From an uncultured Pseudomonadota bacterium (GTDB taxonomy: Bacteria; Myxococcota_A; UBA796; SXON01), in contig CAIMSU010000073.1 of assembly GCA_903844155.1 (NCBI GenBank), positions 1 through 55,785 on the forward strand: a DNA stretch of 55,785 bases. Reading direction: 5' to 3'. The number at the start of each line of letters is the position of its first letter. The first letter of the stretch is position 1. The notes under the pieces are model-generated. The model saw only the letters and a list, made by a program, of their open reading frames with translations, was not told the origin of the DNA and ran no database searches. Both the position numbers and the translations under genes were made by a program. This document shows positions 16,601-24,490 of this stretch, piece by piece.

Positions 16601-19600
16601 TACCCAGCCCGCCTCGCCGGCCTGTCCGAGATCCGCGCCGCGCTCGGCCAGGTCTGCCCGGGCGACGGCGTTGAGGCCCAGCGCGCCCGCAGCGCGCGCG
16701 CCGCGGACGGAGGTGGTGGTGAGGTCGACGTCGTGGAGGTGGGTCTGGTCGAGGAGGGCGTCGTCGAGCGAGGCGCGGGCGAGACTTGCGCCGCGGAGGG
16801 TGGCGGCGGTGAGATCGGCGCGGGAGAGGTCGGCCCCGGCGAGATCGGCCTCACGCAGATCGGCGCCGACGAGGCTTGCGCCGGCAAAATTCACGCCCCG
16901 GAGGTCTGCGCCTCGTAGGTCGCGCTCGTCCAGGGTGCGCCCGTGCCAGTCGGACCCGGGGCTGGGGACGGCCCCCGGGCGGTTCATGCGCGAGGCCAGG
17001 ACACGCACCCCGGCGCGAACGCCGCCGCTCATGATCAGCGCCACGTCCTGATCGAGGCTGTCGACGCCGTCGCCATGGCCGGTGGTCCGCGCGAGGATGA
17101 CCCCACGCCGACGCCGCAGCTCCAACTCAAAACGCTCCAGGCCCTGATCGCGGTCCCGCATCGCGGCGTCCTGCCGGAACGTGGCCGCTTCCTCGGCGCT
17201 GACGCCCCCGCCCACCTGGATGTTCCGACCGAGGAGCGCGTCCACCGTCCCCGCCGCCGCGCGGGCCGCAACCAGAGCGCCACCGCTGAGGAAGAGACCG
17301 AGCGGCCCCAGGGCCTCACGCCGACGGGCCTCGCGAGCAGCAGCCCGCTGCGAAAACTTCTCGCGGGCGGCGGCCGAATCGGAGCCCGCTGTTTGCAGTC
17401 GCTCCCGCTCGGCAACGAACCGGCTGTGGTCCGCCCTGGCGGCGGCCCGGGCCGCGATGACGAGCGCCGCCCAGCGCTTGTCCTCCTCGACCTTGCTCCG
17501 GTCGCGCCCGTCGATCTCGAAGTTTTCCAGCTCCAGGCGATGGTCGGCGTCCAGCGCCGCCTTCTCACGGGCCTGACGCCGCGCGATGGCCTGCATGCGG
17601 TCGTGTTGGGCGCGGCGCAGACCGGCCTGGAGCGGGCTCGGCGCGGGCTCCCCGGGCGGGTGCGCAGCAGCGGCAACCCCCGCCGCTCGTGCCCGAGCAG
17701 CGGCGACCCGTGCCGCAGCCACGCGTTCGCTCCCTGACTCGCGCTCGTCGACCTCGGCTTGCTCCACTTCAAAATCGATGCTGCGACGCTGGCTGGCCCG
17801 GACCGAGGCCGCGAGCGCCTCCTCCTCCCCGCGAAGCCGGGCAGCGCGGGCCTCGGCACGCGCCCGGCGGGCAGCCTCATCGCGCTCGGCCGAGGCGCGG
17901 GCGACCTCTCCCTCGCGCTCGGCACGATCCGCCGCCTCGGCTGCCTCTTTTGCGTCGCGCTCCCGCTGCGCCGCGGTCGCAGCCGCGACACGCGCGAGAT
18001 CCGCCTGCTCGCGCGCGGACTGGACGCGGCGGGCGTTGGCCTCGGCGAGCAGACGAGCGGCGGTGGCTGCTCGCAGCGCCTCCTCCGCGCGGATGGCGGC
18101 CTGGCGGGCCTCTTCGGCCTCGCGCTGCGCACGCCCGCGGGCCTCGGACTCCAGGGCAGCCTCGGCCTCCCTTCGGGCCGCCGCTGCTACAAGCTGGCGG
18201 GCGAGAACCGCCTCCTCGCGCGCGACCTGCTCGCGCCGGGCGTTCTCGTCCGCTCGTGCTCGCGCCGCCGCGAGCCGGGCCGCCGCTAGACGCATCGCCT
18301 CGCCCTCTCTCGGCAACGCGAACCCCTGCTCGACCCGGCGCCGGGCCCGGGCCAGCGCCTCGGCCTCGGCCGCCTGCTGCACCCGGCGTGACTGTTCCTC
18401 CGCCTGGGCTCGCGCATCGGCGAGGCGCGCCGCCGCCTCCTGTCTGGCCGCGGACGCTGCCGCGACGCGCGCGATCTCGGCCTGCTCCCGGGCGGCTTGC
18501 AGTCGGCGGGCGTTCTCCTCGGCACGCAGTCGGGCCGCCGCCAGCCGGGCCGTGGCCAACCGGCCCCCGTCGACCTCGTGCTCCGAGGCCCGCGCAACCT
18601 CCGCTTCCCGCTGGGCGTTCAGCGCAGCGTCGGCCTCAGCGCGCACTGACGCTTCCTGCTGCGCAGCCACCGCTGCGGCGACGCGAGCCAGGTCGGAGCG
18701 CTCCTTCGCTGTCTGGACCCGCAACCCCTCAACGGTCGCCCGTTGCCGCGCTTCCGCAAGCCGCTCGGCGGCAGCCGCGCGCGCCTCCTCCTCCCGTCGT
18801 GCGGCTTCGCGGACCTGGGCCGCCTCCGCCTCCACCCTCGCCGTCGCCTCGGCCCGCGCCCTCGCGTCTGCCTCCTGCCTCGCCGCGATCGCCTCCGCGC
18901 GTCGCGCCGCCTCTACTTCCGCGTTGGCGATGGCGAGCCGACGGGCGTTGTCCTCCGAGCGGGCGCGTGCCGCCGCCAGCCGCGCAGTCGCGAGGCGCAC
19001 CCCATCCGCCTGCTGCTCCGACGCGCGAGCCACCTCCGCGTCGCGCTGGGCGCGCAGCGCTGCGTCCGCTTCCGCACGCACCGCGGCCTGCTGGCGCGCC
19101 GCCACGGCGGCCGCCACGCGCGCAAGATCCGCCTGCTCGCGGGCGGCCTGTACCCTCGCACCTTCGGCGACGGCGCGCTGGCGAGCCTCTGCCAACCGCG
19201 CCGCGGCCGCCACACGCTCCTCGTCTTGCCGGCGAGCCGCTTCCCGTATCCGCTCGACCTCCGCCTCCAACCTCGCGGCCGCCTCGGCCTCGGCACGCGC
19301 CTCCTCCTCGCGCCTGGCAGCCGCGAGTTCCGCAAGATGGGCAGCCTCCGCCGCCGCTTTCGCCGCTGCCAGGCGACGCCCGTTCTCCTCCGAGCGGGCG
19401 CGCGCAGCGGCGAGCCGCGCCGTGGCCAGCCTCCCGGCCTCCACCTGCTGCTCCGAGGCCCGCGCCGCCTCGGCATCACGCTGCGCTCGCGCAGCCGCGT
19501 CCGCCTCAGCGCGCAACGCCGCCTCCTGCCGCGCCGCGTCGAGGCGTAGCGCCGCCTCCTGCCGCGCGGCCTCCGCGGCCGCCGCCCGCGCAAGATCCGC

Positions 19601-22600
19601 CTGCTCCTTCGCCGCCTGGACGCGGCGAGCGTCCTGCTCCAGACGCGCCCGTGCCGCCGCCAACCGGGCCGACCCCACCCGCGCCGCATCACTCTCCAAC
19701 CGGGCCACATCCCGCTCGCGCTCCACCTCCTCGCGGAGCCGGGCGGCCGACTCGGCGTCGATGCGAGCGTCGAGCTCACGACGCGCCGCCGCAGCGGCCG
19801 CGACCCGGGCCGCCTCGGCTGCGTCGCGTGCGGATTGCAGCCGTGCTGCCTGTTCTTCCGCACGAAGGCGAGCCGCAGCGAGACGCGCCTGCGCCACCCT
19901 TCCGCCCTCCACCGCCCGCTCGGTCAATCGCGCCGCCTCGGCCTCACGCTGGGCGCGCGCCGCCGCCTCCACCTCCGCGCGGACTGCCGCCTCCGCGCGC
20001 GCCGCCGCCGCCGCAGCGACGCGGGATTGCTCCGCCTGCTCCCTGGCCAACGCCGCCCGAGCCGCTTCTGCGTCGGCCACGGCCCGGGCTTCGGCGAGCC
20101 GTTCCGCCGCCGCCACGCGGGCCGCTTCTTCACGACGCGCCAGCTCCCGGGCCTGCTCGGCCTCGGCGTCGGCCTTCGCGGTCGCCTCGGCCGCTGCTTG
20201 CGCCTCCGCCTCCCGCCTGGCCGCCGCGATGGCAGCCACTCGCGCAGCCTCCGCCTCGGCCTTCGCCGCCGAGAGCCGCCGCGCGTTGTCCTCCGCCCGC
20301 GCGCGCGCCGCCGCCAACCGCGCCGCTGCAAGACGCGCCCCGTCTACTTGATGCTCCGAAGCTCGGGCGACCTCGGCCTCGCGCTGGGCCCGCGCAGCGG
20401 CCTCCGCCTCCGTCCGAACCGCAGCCTCCCGTTCGGCCGCTGCCGCCGCGGCTGCGCGCGCGCGATCGGATTGCTCCCTGGCGGCCTGCATTCGCGCGGC
20501 TTCGGTGGCCGCGCGCCGCCGTGACTCCGCCAGGTTCGCTGCTGCATCTGCTCTGGCCTGCTCCGCCCGGTGCGCCGTCTCGCGCCCTTGCTCCTCCGCC
20601 GCCGCCCGGTCCGCGACCGCAGCCGCCTGGGCCCGCGCCTCGGCCTCGCGTCTGGCCGCGGCGACCTCCGCGAGCCGGGCCGCATCGGCCGCCGTTCGCG
20701 CTGAGGCCAGCTTGCGAGCGTTCTCCTCCGAACGCGCTCGCGCAGCAGCCAGGCGAGCGGCCGTCAGGCGCACGCCATCCGCGTCCCGCTCCGAGGCTCG
20801 CGCCGACTCCGCCTCCCGCTGCGCCCGCATCGCCGCCTCGGCCTCCGCGCGCGCCACTGCCTCCAGGCGGGCTGCTTCCGCAGCCGCTGCCTTTGCGGCC
20901 TCCGCCTCGGCCTTCGCCGCCAGCACCTGCGCGGCTTCCCCGGCAGCCCGGACACGCGCCTCGGCGAGGCGGGCCGCTGCGGCGACCCGCGCCTCCGCCT
21001 CCTGCACCGCCGCCTGCCGCGCACGCTCGGCGTCCGCTTCGGCCTTCGCGTTGGCCTCCGCCTCCGCGCGCGCCTCCGCCTCCCGTTTGGCCGCTGCAAC
21101 CTCGGCTCGACGGGCGGCGTCTGCCTCTGCCTTCGCGGCGGCAAGTCGGCGCGCGTTGTCCTCCGCGCGGGCCCTGGCGGCCGTCAGCCGCGCAGCCGCG
21201 AGCCGCGCCCCGTCGGCCTGCTGATCCGATGCGCGTGCGACCTCGGCCTCGCGCTGTGCACGCACCGCGGCGTCCGCCTCCGCGCGCGCCGCACCCTCGC
21301 GCAAGGCCGCCTCAGCCGCGCTGATGCGCGCCTGATCAGCCTGCTCTTTCGCGGCCTGGACTCGCCGGACCTCGGCCTCCGCCCGTGCCCGCGCAGCGGC
21401 GAGGCGGGCGTTGGTCACCCGGCGCTCGTCCTCCGCGCGGCGGGTGGCATCGCGCTCCCGCTCGGCCTGGGCGCGAGCGCGAACTGCCACCTCTCCCTGC
21501 GAGCGGGCCTCCGCTTCAGCTCGGGCTGCGACCTCGGCTTGCGCTCGCGCGACCTCCGCCTGCTCCCGGGCAACCGCCGCTCGGGCTCGGGCCGCGGTGA
21601 GACGAGCGGCCTCCAGGCGCGCGTCGCCGGCCGCAAGTCCGGTCGTCCGCACCTCCTCGGCGGCACGCTGGGCCCGTGCTTCAATCTCCGCTTCTTCGCA
21701 CGCCTCGGCCTCCTGCTGCGCAGCGAGCGCAGCGGCAGCCCGTGCCGCCTGGGACGCCTCCTTGGCCTCCCGAACCCGCACCGCCTGGGCGTCGGCCGCC
21801 TCCCGGGCCCGCGCCAGGCGCACTCCCACGGCGCGGCGCGCTTCCTCCCGGGCCTGCGCACCGGTACGCTCCGCCTCCTGCTCCTCCTGCGCCCGCCGGG
21901 ATGCCTCCGCGGCCGCCCGCGCCCCGGCCTCCTGGAGCGCCGCGGCCTGGGCTCTGGCCCGAGCGGCGCTTGCCGCCTGCGAGACTGCCTGCAGGCCGCG
22001 TGCAAACTCCACCATGCGCGCGCGAGCGGCGGTCAGGCGGTTGCCAGGCGCCTGCGGTGCGCCCGCCACATCGGCGCTCGCCAGGTCGCGCTCTGCCTGC
22101 GCTGCCCGGGCTACCTGGTCGGGGGCCTCGAGCTCCGCAAGCTCGGCAGCGGCAACCGCCACCCGTGCGAGCTCCGATTGCGCCGCCGCCACCTCGGCCA
22201 GCCTCGCGTCCTCCTCCGCCCGTTCGCGCACCACCACGGCACGTTGTGCGTCCAGGCGAGCAGTTTCCTGACGGACGCCTTCCGCCTTCGCCAGCGCCGC
22301 GCCGAGCACCTCCCGCGCGTCGGCGTCGTCAGAGACCACGCCCGCGATCTCGGCGAACGCGCGCAGGTGCTCGATGCGTTCCTCTGCGGCGGAGAGCTCG
22401 GCCCTCGACTCCTCCTCGACCGAGGCGTGCGCGAGCAGCTCCAAAGCGAGCGTTGCGGCCTCAACGTCGGTCCGGGCGCGGGCATCCGCCTCAAGCGCGC
22501 TTTGAAGCGCCACCGCCGCCTGCGCGGAGGCATCATCGTCGGCCGGAAGCGGCTCCGCGCCAGCCGCGTCCTCGTTGCTCTCGGCGAGCGTGAGTCGGGC

Positions 22601-24343
22601 TTCGGCGGCGACGAGGTCGGCCCCAGCGCGGCGCGCAGCCGCCCCCTCGAATGAAACCCGCCGGCGCGCCTCGGCCGACGCTGCCATGCGCTCCTCTTCG
22701 GCCCGACGATCCGGATCGGCTGGCCGAGTCGAAGGCGCGACTTCGTGCCCCGCACCAAGCGTGCCTTCGACGCGGTCAGCAGCGGTCGCGCCCGCCGATT
22801 CGCGCGCAGGAGTGGACACGTCAAGCGAGGTCACGAACACGCGTGACGGCTCGAAAGCCAAGGCTCGACGAGAATAAACAGCCATCACCCGACCGGACGG
22901 GCCGGTGATGGCTGCCCCGTCACCGTCAGCTTGCTCGCTATCAACGCGGAGTTCATCGACTTGGTCCGCCTCGGGCTCCTGATCTGGCGCGACCTCATCC
23001 GGCATCGGCTCGTCGAGGCTCGCCTGCTCGTAGAGGATCCGCTCCGCCCGCAGCCGCTCGGCTTCGGCCACCCGCGCCAGCGCTTCCGCTTCTGCCTCCG
23101 CTCGAGCGGCGATGGCAGCCTTGCGGCGCAAGTCGGCGTACCGCGCGCGCCTCGCCCGCGTACGGCCAGCGTTGTCGAGAGCGGCGCCCGCCTCGCGCGC
23201 CTCCTCGTCCCGGCGCACGGCGTCCACGGGAAAATCGCGATCGCGGCCGATGACGTCGCTGCGTGCGGGCTCGACATCGGTGCCGAGCACCGCCCGGGCC
23301 CAGTCGCGCCCGCCCTCGGCGACCCGTTGGGCGCGAAGGCGGAGGCGCTCGCGGCGGTTCGCGTCGTTCCAACGCGCTTCCCGGGCGCGTCGTACAGCAC
23401 GAGCGCGGAGCACCGCCTGGGTCTGGGTCCGAATCGCGGCGGTCGGGTCGACGACGGGCAACCGGGGCGGGGCGGGCGCAGCGACGGGCGCGACGTTGAC
23501 GCGGGGGGGAGGCCGGCGCTTCACGCTGGCGGGCACGGCCATGAGCGCGGCGAGCGCCTTGTCCTGCAACGGCGGGCGCCAGCCGCGTTCCTGCAGCTCA
23601 GCCCGAAAACGCCCGGCTGATGCCGATGAGATGCGGGCACCCCGAAGCCGGTTGCCCTCTCCGAGGAACCCGGCGAGGTCCACCCCGCGCAGGTCCGCGA
23701 CGAGCAGCGCCGCCCCCTCAGCGATCACCGCCCCCCTGGCGCCGAGCCACTGAGACCCGGTGAGCCCGGCCCGGTGGAACAGGAGCCCCTCGACCTCCGC
23801 GTGGTCAAGGCACACGCGCTCGAGCAGGGCCTCCGTGAGGTCCGCGCCCGTCAGATCCGCGCCGTCGAGGCGCCAGGACCGGCCCCGGACGCCGACCATC
23901 GAGGCGCCCCGAAGCGTGGCCCGTCGCCACTCGGCACCCTGGACGCGTGCGCCGTCGAGCACCGCGTTGGTCGCGTTGATGCCAAATGCCTGGGACCGAC
24001 GGAAATCTACATTCCGTGCATCCGCGTCTACAAGCGACGCGCCATCGAGATCGGCGTCTGGAACAAGTGCGTCGATCAGGATCGCGCGGTCGAGGCAGGC
24101 GCCGACGAGCCGGGCGCCAGCCAGGTTCGCGCCCCGCAGGTTGGCCTCCGTCAAGTTGGCATTCGAAAGGTTTGCCGCCTGTAGATTCGCTTCGGAGAGG
24201 TCCAGCCCGGCGAGGTTCACACCCCGCAGGTCGCACCCGCGCAGGTCCTGCCGGGCCAGCCCGCCTTGCGAAAAGTCCGCCCCGCGCAGGTCGAGCCCGC
24301 GCCCGATCGGACGCGCAGGGGAATCGCGGGCAGAGCTACTCAC
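13673..24343 (-). CDS. giant pentapeptide-repeat / helical-repeat / TM / TPR protein
   Basis: One uninterrupted frame of about 3,556 codons. Residues of about 15-215 are pentapeptide repeats (A[DN]LxG, for example LSEANLQAANLSNANL). Residues of about 300-475 are charged helix. Residues of about 477-540 are encoded by a dispersed repeat. About 540-2225 is an Ala/Arg/Glu-rich helical region with at least seven tandem units of about 145 residues. At 2470-2550 is a second pentapeptide block (LRGADLRGVNFAGASL). At 2578-2603 is one transmembrane helix (GTAAAVALFGVMGVYAA). From 2610 to the end are TPR repeats. There is no signal peptide, so the N-terminal 2,570 residues are probably cytoplasmic and the TPR domain periplasmic (inference). 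GTG 24343 lies six bases after TACAAT. The frame is open further upstream to 24814 but runs antisense into murA. A scaffold role is a guess. I know of no named family with this order. Confidence 0.85.
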   Translation of the reverse strand: MSSSARDSPARPIGRGLDLRGADFSQGGLARQDLRGCDLRGVNLAGLDLSEANLQAANLSNANLTEANLRGANLAGARLVGACLDRAILIDALVPDADLDGASLVDADARNVDFRRSQAFGINATNAVLDGARVQGAEWRRATLRGASMVGVRGRSWRLDGADLTGADLTEALLERVCLDHAEVEGLLFHRAGLTGSQWLGARGAVIAEGAALLVADLRGVDLAGFLGEGNRLRGARISSASAGRFRAELQERGWRPPLQDKALAALMAVPASVKRRPPPRVNVAPVAAPAPPRLPVVDPTAAIRTQTQAVLRARAVRRAREARWNDANRRERLRLRAQRVAEGGRDWARAVLGTDVEPARSDVIGRDRDFPVDAVRRDEEAREAGAALDNAGRTRARRARYADLRRKAAIAARAEAEAEALARVAEAERLRAERILYEQASLDEPMPDEVAPDQEPEADQVDELRVDSEQADGDGAAITGPSGRVMAVYSRRALAFEPSRVFVTSLDVSTPARESAGATAADRVEGTLGAGHEVAPSTRPADPDRRAEEERMAASAEARRRVSFEGAAARRAGADLVAAEARLTLAESNEDAAGAEPLPADDDASAQAAVALQSALEADARARTDVEAATLALELLAHASVEEESRAELSAAEERIEHLRAFAEIAGVVSDDADAREVLGAALAKAEGVRQETARLDAQRAVVVRERAEEDARLAEVAAAQSELARVAVAAAELAELEAPDQVARAAQAERDLASADVAGAPQAPGNRLTAARARMVEFARGLQAVSQAASAARARAQAAALQEAGARAAAEASRRAQEEQEAERTGAQAREEARRAVGVRLARAREAADAQAVRVREAKEASQAARAAAALAAQQEAEACEEAEIEARAQRAAEEVRTTGLAAGDARLEAARLTAARARAAVAREQAEVARAQAEVAARAEAEARSQGEVAVRARAQAERERDATRRAEDERRVTNARLAAARARAEAEVRRVQAAKEQADQARISAAEAALREGAARAEADAAVRAQREAEVARASDQQADGARLAAARLTAARARAEDNARRLAAAKAEADAARRAEVAAAKREAEARAEAEANAKAEADAERARQAAVQEAEARVAAAARLAEARVRAAGEAAQVLAAKAEAEAAKAAAAEAARLEAVARAEAEAAMRAQREAESARASERDADGVRLTAARLAAARARSEENARKLASARTAADAARLAEVAAARREAEARAQAAAVADRAAAEEQGRETAHRAEQARADAAANLAESRRRAATEAARMQAAREQSDRARAAAAAAAEREAAVRTEAEAAARAQREAEVARASEHQVDGARLAAARLAAARARAEDNARRLSAAKAEAEAARVAAIAAARREAEAQAAAEATAKADAEAEQARELARREEAARVAAAERLAEARAVADAEAARAALAREQAEQSRVAAAAAARAEAAVRAEVEAAARAQREAEAARLTERAVEGGRVAQARLAAARLRAEEQAARLQSARDAAEAARVAAAAAARRELDARIDAESAARLREEVERERDVARLESDAARVGSARLAAARARLEQDARRVQAAKEQADLARAAAAEAARQEAALRLDAARQEAALRAEADAAARAQRDAEAARASEQQVEAGRLATARLAAARARSEENGRRLAAAKAAAEAAHLAELAAARREEEARAEAEAAARLEAEVERIREAARRQDEERVAAAARLAEARQRAVAEGARVQAAREQADLARVAAAVAARQQAAVRAEADAALRAQRDAEVARASEQQADGVRLATARLAAARARSEDNARRLAIANAEVEAARRAEAIAARQEADARARAEATARVEAEAAQVREAARREEEARAAAAERLAEARQRATVEGLRVQTAKERSDLARVAAAVAAQQEASVRAEADAALNAQREAEVARASEHEVDGGRLATARLAAARLRAEENARRLQAAREQAEIARVAAASAARQEAAARLADARAQAEEQSRRVQQAAEAEALARARRRVEQGFALPREGEAMRLAAARLAAARARADENARREQVAREEAVLARQLVAAAARREAEAALESEARGRAQREAEEARQAAIRAEEALRAATAARLLAEANARRVQSAREQADLARVAAATAAQRERDAKEAAEAADRAEREGEVARASAERDEAARRARAEARAARLRGEEEALAASVRASQRRSIDFEVEQAEVDERESGSERVAAARVAAARARAAGVAAAAHPPGEPAPSPLQAGLRRAQHDRMQAIARRQAREKAALDADHRLELENFEIDGRDRSKVEEDKRWAALVIAARAAARADHSRFVAERERLQTAGSDSAAAREKFSQRAAAREARRREALGPLGLFLSGGALVAARAAAGTVDALLGRNIQVGGGVSAEEAATFRQDAAMRDRDQGLERFELELRRRRGVILARTTGHGDGVDSLDQDVALIMSGGVRAGVRVLASRMNRPGAVPSPGSDWHGRTLDERDLRGADLRGVNFAGASLVGADLREADLAGADLSRADLTAATLRGASLARASLDDALLDQTHLHDVDLTTTSVRGARAAGALGLNAVARADLAERGADLGQAGEAGWVRLVGTAAAVALFGVMGVYAAARFESGGGDAAMLEHQATVAQQSGDPAQAAKRFASLAAAANDPSQHVDYCIEAASAYEEAGLVGPALEQLDQAVTIAGDGNDLPRALLHLADMQAHHDLALQAQATYERVLARTDVGPSDRASAFVGLAQILPADQRAALLDREVQVLASTDTDVQRTALALALAEGWSGIGDVASARSTIEHALDATTVSTSPEVAKDRTALRVRLARLLADGGDEDGALALYRQVLSEPGGEEGSLGAADLLSRRGNDKAARATIAPLQSSTNVALRARADALVAEIDERAGDNDGAITSLRTLLAIDGIEPRVADEARLDLARLLLKTNPEEAAKLENANPDLKESVELGKARALQDAGKRREAQAVWAALADDVNTGAEAKLEAQLALADLMVEDKDPEGALHRYDAMMAATSSLSVKRRIQLGAANAYVHGNRVGEADKVYRGLLAQATTGSVDDADVAAQCNLGLARIAALSGKNEEAERLYLEVGKTDGSWSLEALSALGELRGKNGDWPGAADAYRRALASGAAARAEPARRLDLQIALAEALSEAQDPAAADVYEKLMTAPAPEVRIKANIAVGEQKLTTDPAAAEARFAAAMAEAPAGQDRADARSGWLRAAIALHKVTEGEDQINAWLADEEDADLRGELAVAAVRALRAEGQAEPALAITVKYAKEGGFELAMERAGALRDAGRADDAATLLAGLTPTDSQDKAWVAETEADTRIEAGDFHGAQKVLDTLKASGDASACYGLARVAREAGNFEDAQNLLANCDDPRVPAERGLVLEGMGKLNDAKEAWQRLADAEDNETKTAGNLGLARVAMAQDDPKTALAALDKLATPDPGYTLSIAQVRGEALLDQNQVGAAHDVYDKLAGGAEERTVRLLGLGECALRADDAKGALDEFNAAKASTTDAYYIVQAEIGRSAAENAQGDSTEARRILDELQKRYPDQHDAIAAARDAIGG
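18070..21600 (-). repeat. tandem repeats of about 435 bp inside the giant gene
   Basis: The marker CGTT[CG]TCCTCCG and close variants recur near 18511, 18946, 19381, 19851, 20284, 20719 and 21154. Spacings are 435, 435, 470, 433, 435 and 435 bp. Each unit encodes about 145 residues, from LAAARAR[AS]E[ED]NARRL to QREAEVARASE and the next LAAAR. The 470-bp unit has a 12-residue partial duplication (AARQEAALR). Outer boundaries are approximate. Confidence 0.85.
22720..22916 (-). repeat. dispersed ~198-bp repeat, in-frame copy in the giant gene
   Basis: Read on the minus strand, this segment matches the intergenic segment 40615-40812 along nearly its full length by eye. It has the same hairpin start (GCCATCACC...GGTGATGGC), the same TTTATTCTCGTCG block, GACGTGTCCAC, and a long exact run beginning CGACCGCTGCTGACCGCG. 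Here it encodes about 64 residues between the N-terminal charged region and the long helical region, without a stop. Small indels relative to the other copy restore one continuous frame. Confidence 0.88.
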
Positions 24344-24349
24344 AATGCA

Positions 24350-24355
24350 ATTGTA
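24350..24355 (-). promoter_or_regulatory. -10-like TACAAT, leaderless-type promoter of the giant gene
   Basis: TACAAT ends six bases before GTG 24343 on the minus strand. The surrounding 25 bases are unusually AT-rich for this DNA. It shares CTGCGATAC context with the promoter at 3285. No good -35 box is seen. Confidence 0.5.
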
Positions 24356-24448
24356 TCGCAGATCACGTCGCCGAGCGCGTCCGAACCGCTGGCACGCTGC
24401 TTGCGATTGAAGGTGGCGACAGCAACGCAGCGCTGGTGCTGCTCCCGC

Positions 24449-24467
24449 CCCGGAGATAGTCTCCGGG
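24449..24467 (+). promoter_or_regulatory. hairpin in the murA leader
   Basis: CCCGGAGA, loop TAG, TCTCCGGG is a perfect eight-base-pair inverted repeat 23 bases before the murA ATG. It could be an operator or a leader hairpin. No conventional Shine-Dalgarno sequence lies between it and the start. Confidence 0.45.
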
Positions 24468-24490
24468 CCGCTCCACACCACGGATTCTAC

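Noticed and set aside
17586-21324. Two long plus-strand open frames (921 and 1,211 codons) opposite the giant gene
   Set aside because: They are shadows of Ala/Arg/Glu codons in GC-rich DNA. The translations are Arg/Ala/Ser or Pro/Arg low-complexity with no domain, while the minus strand has clear domains at both ends.
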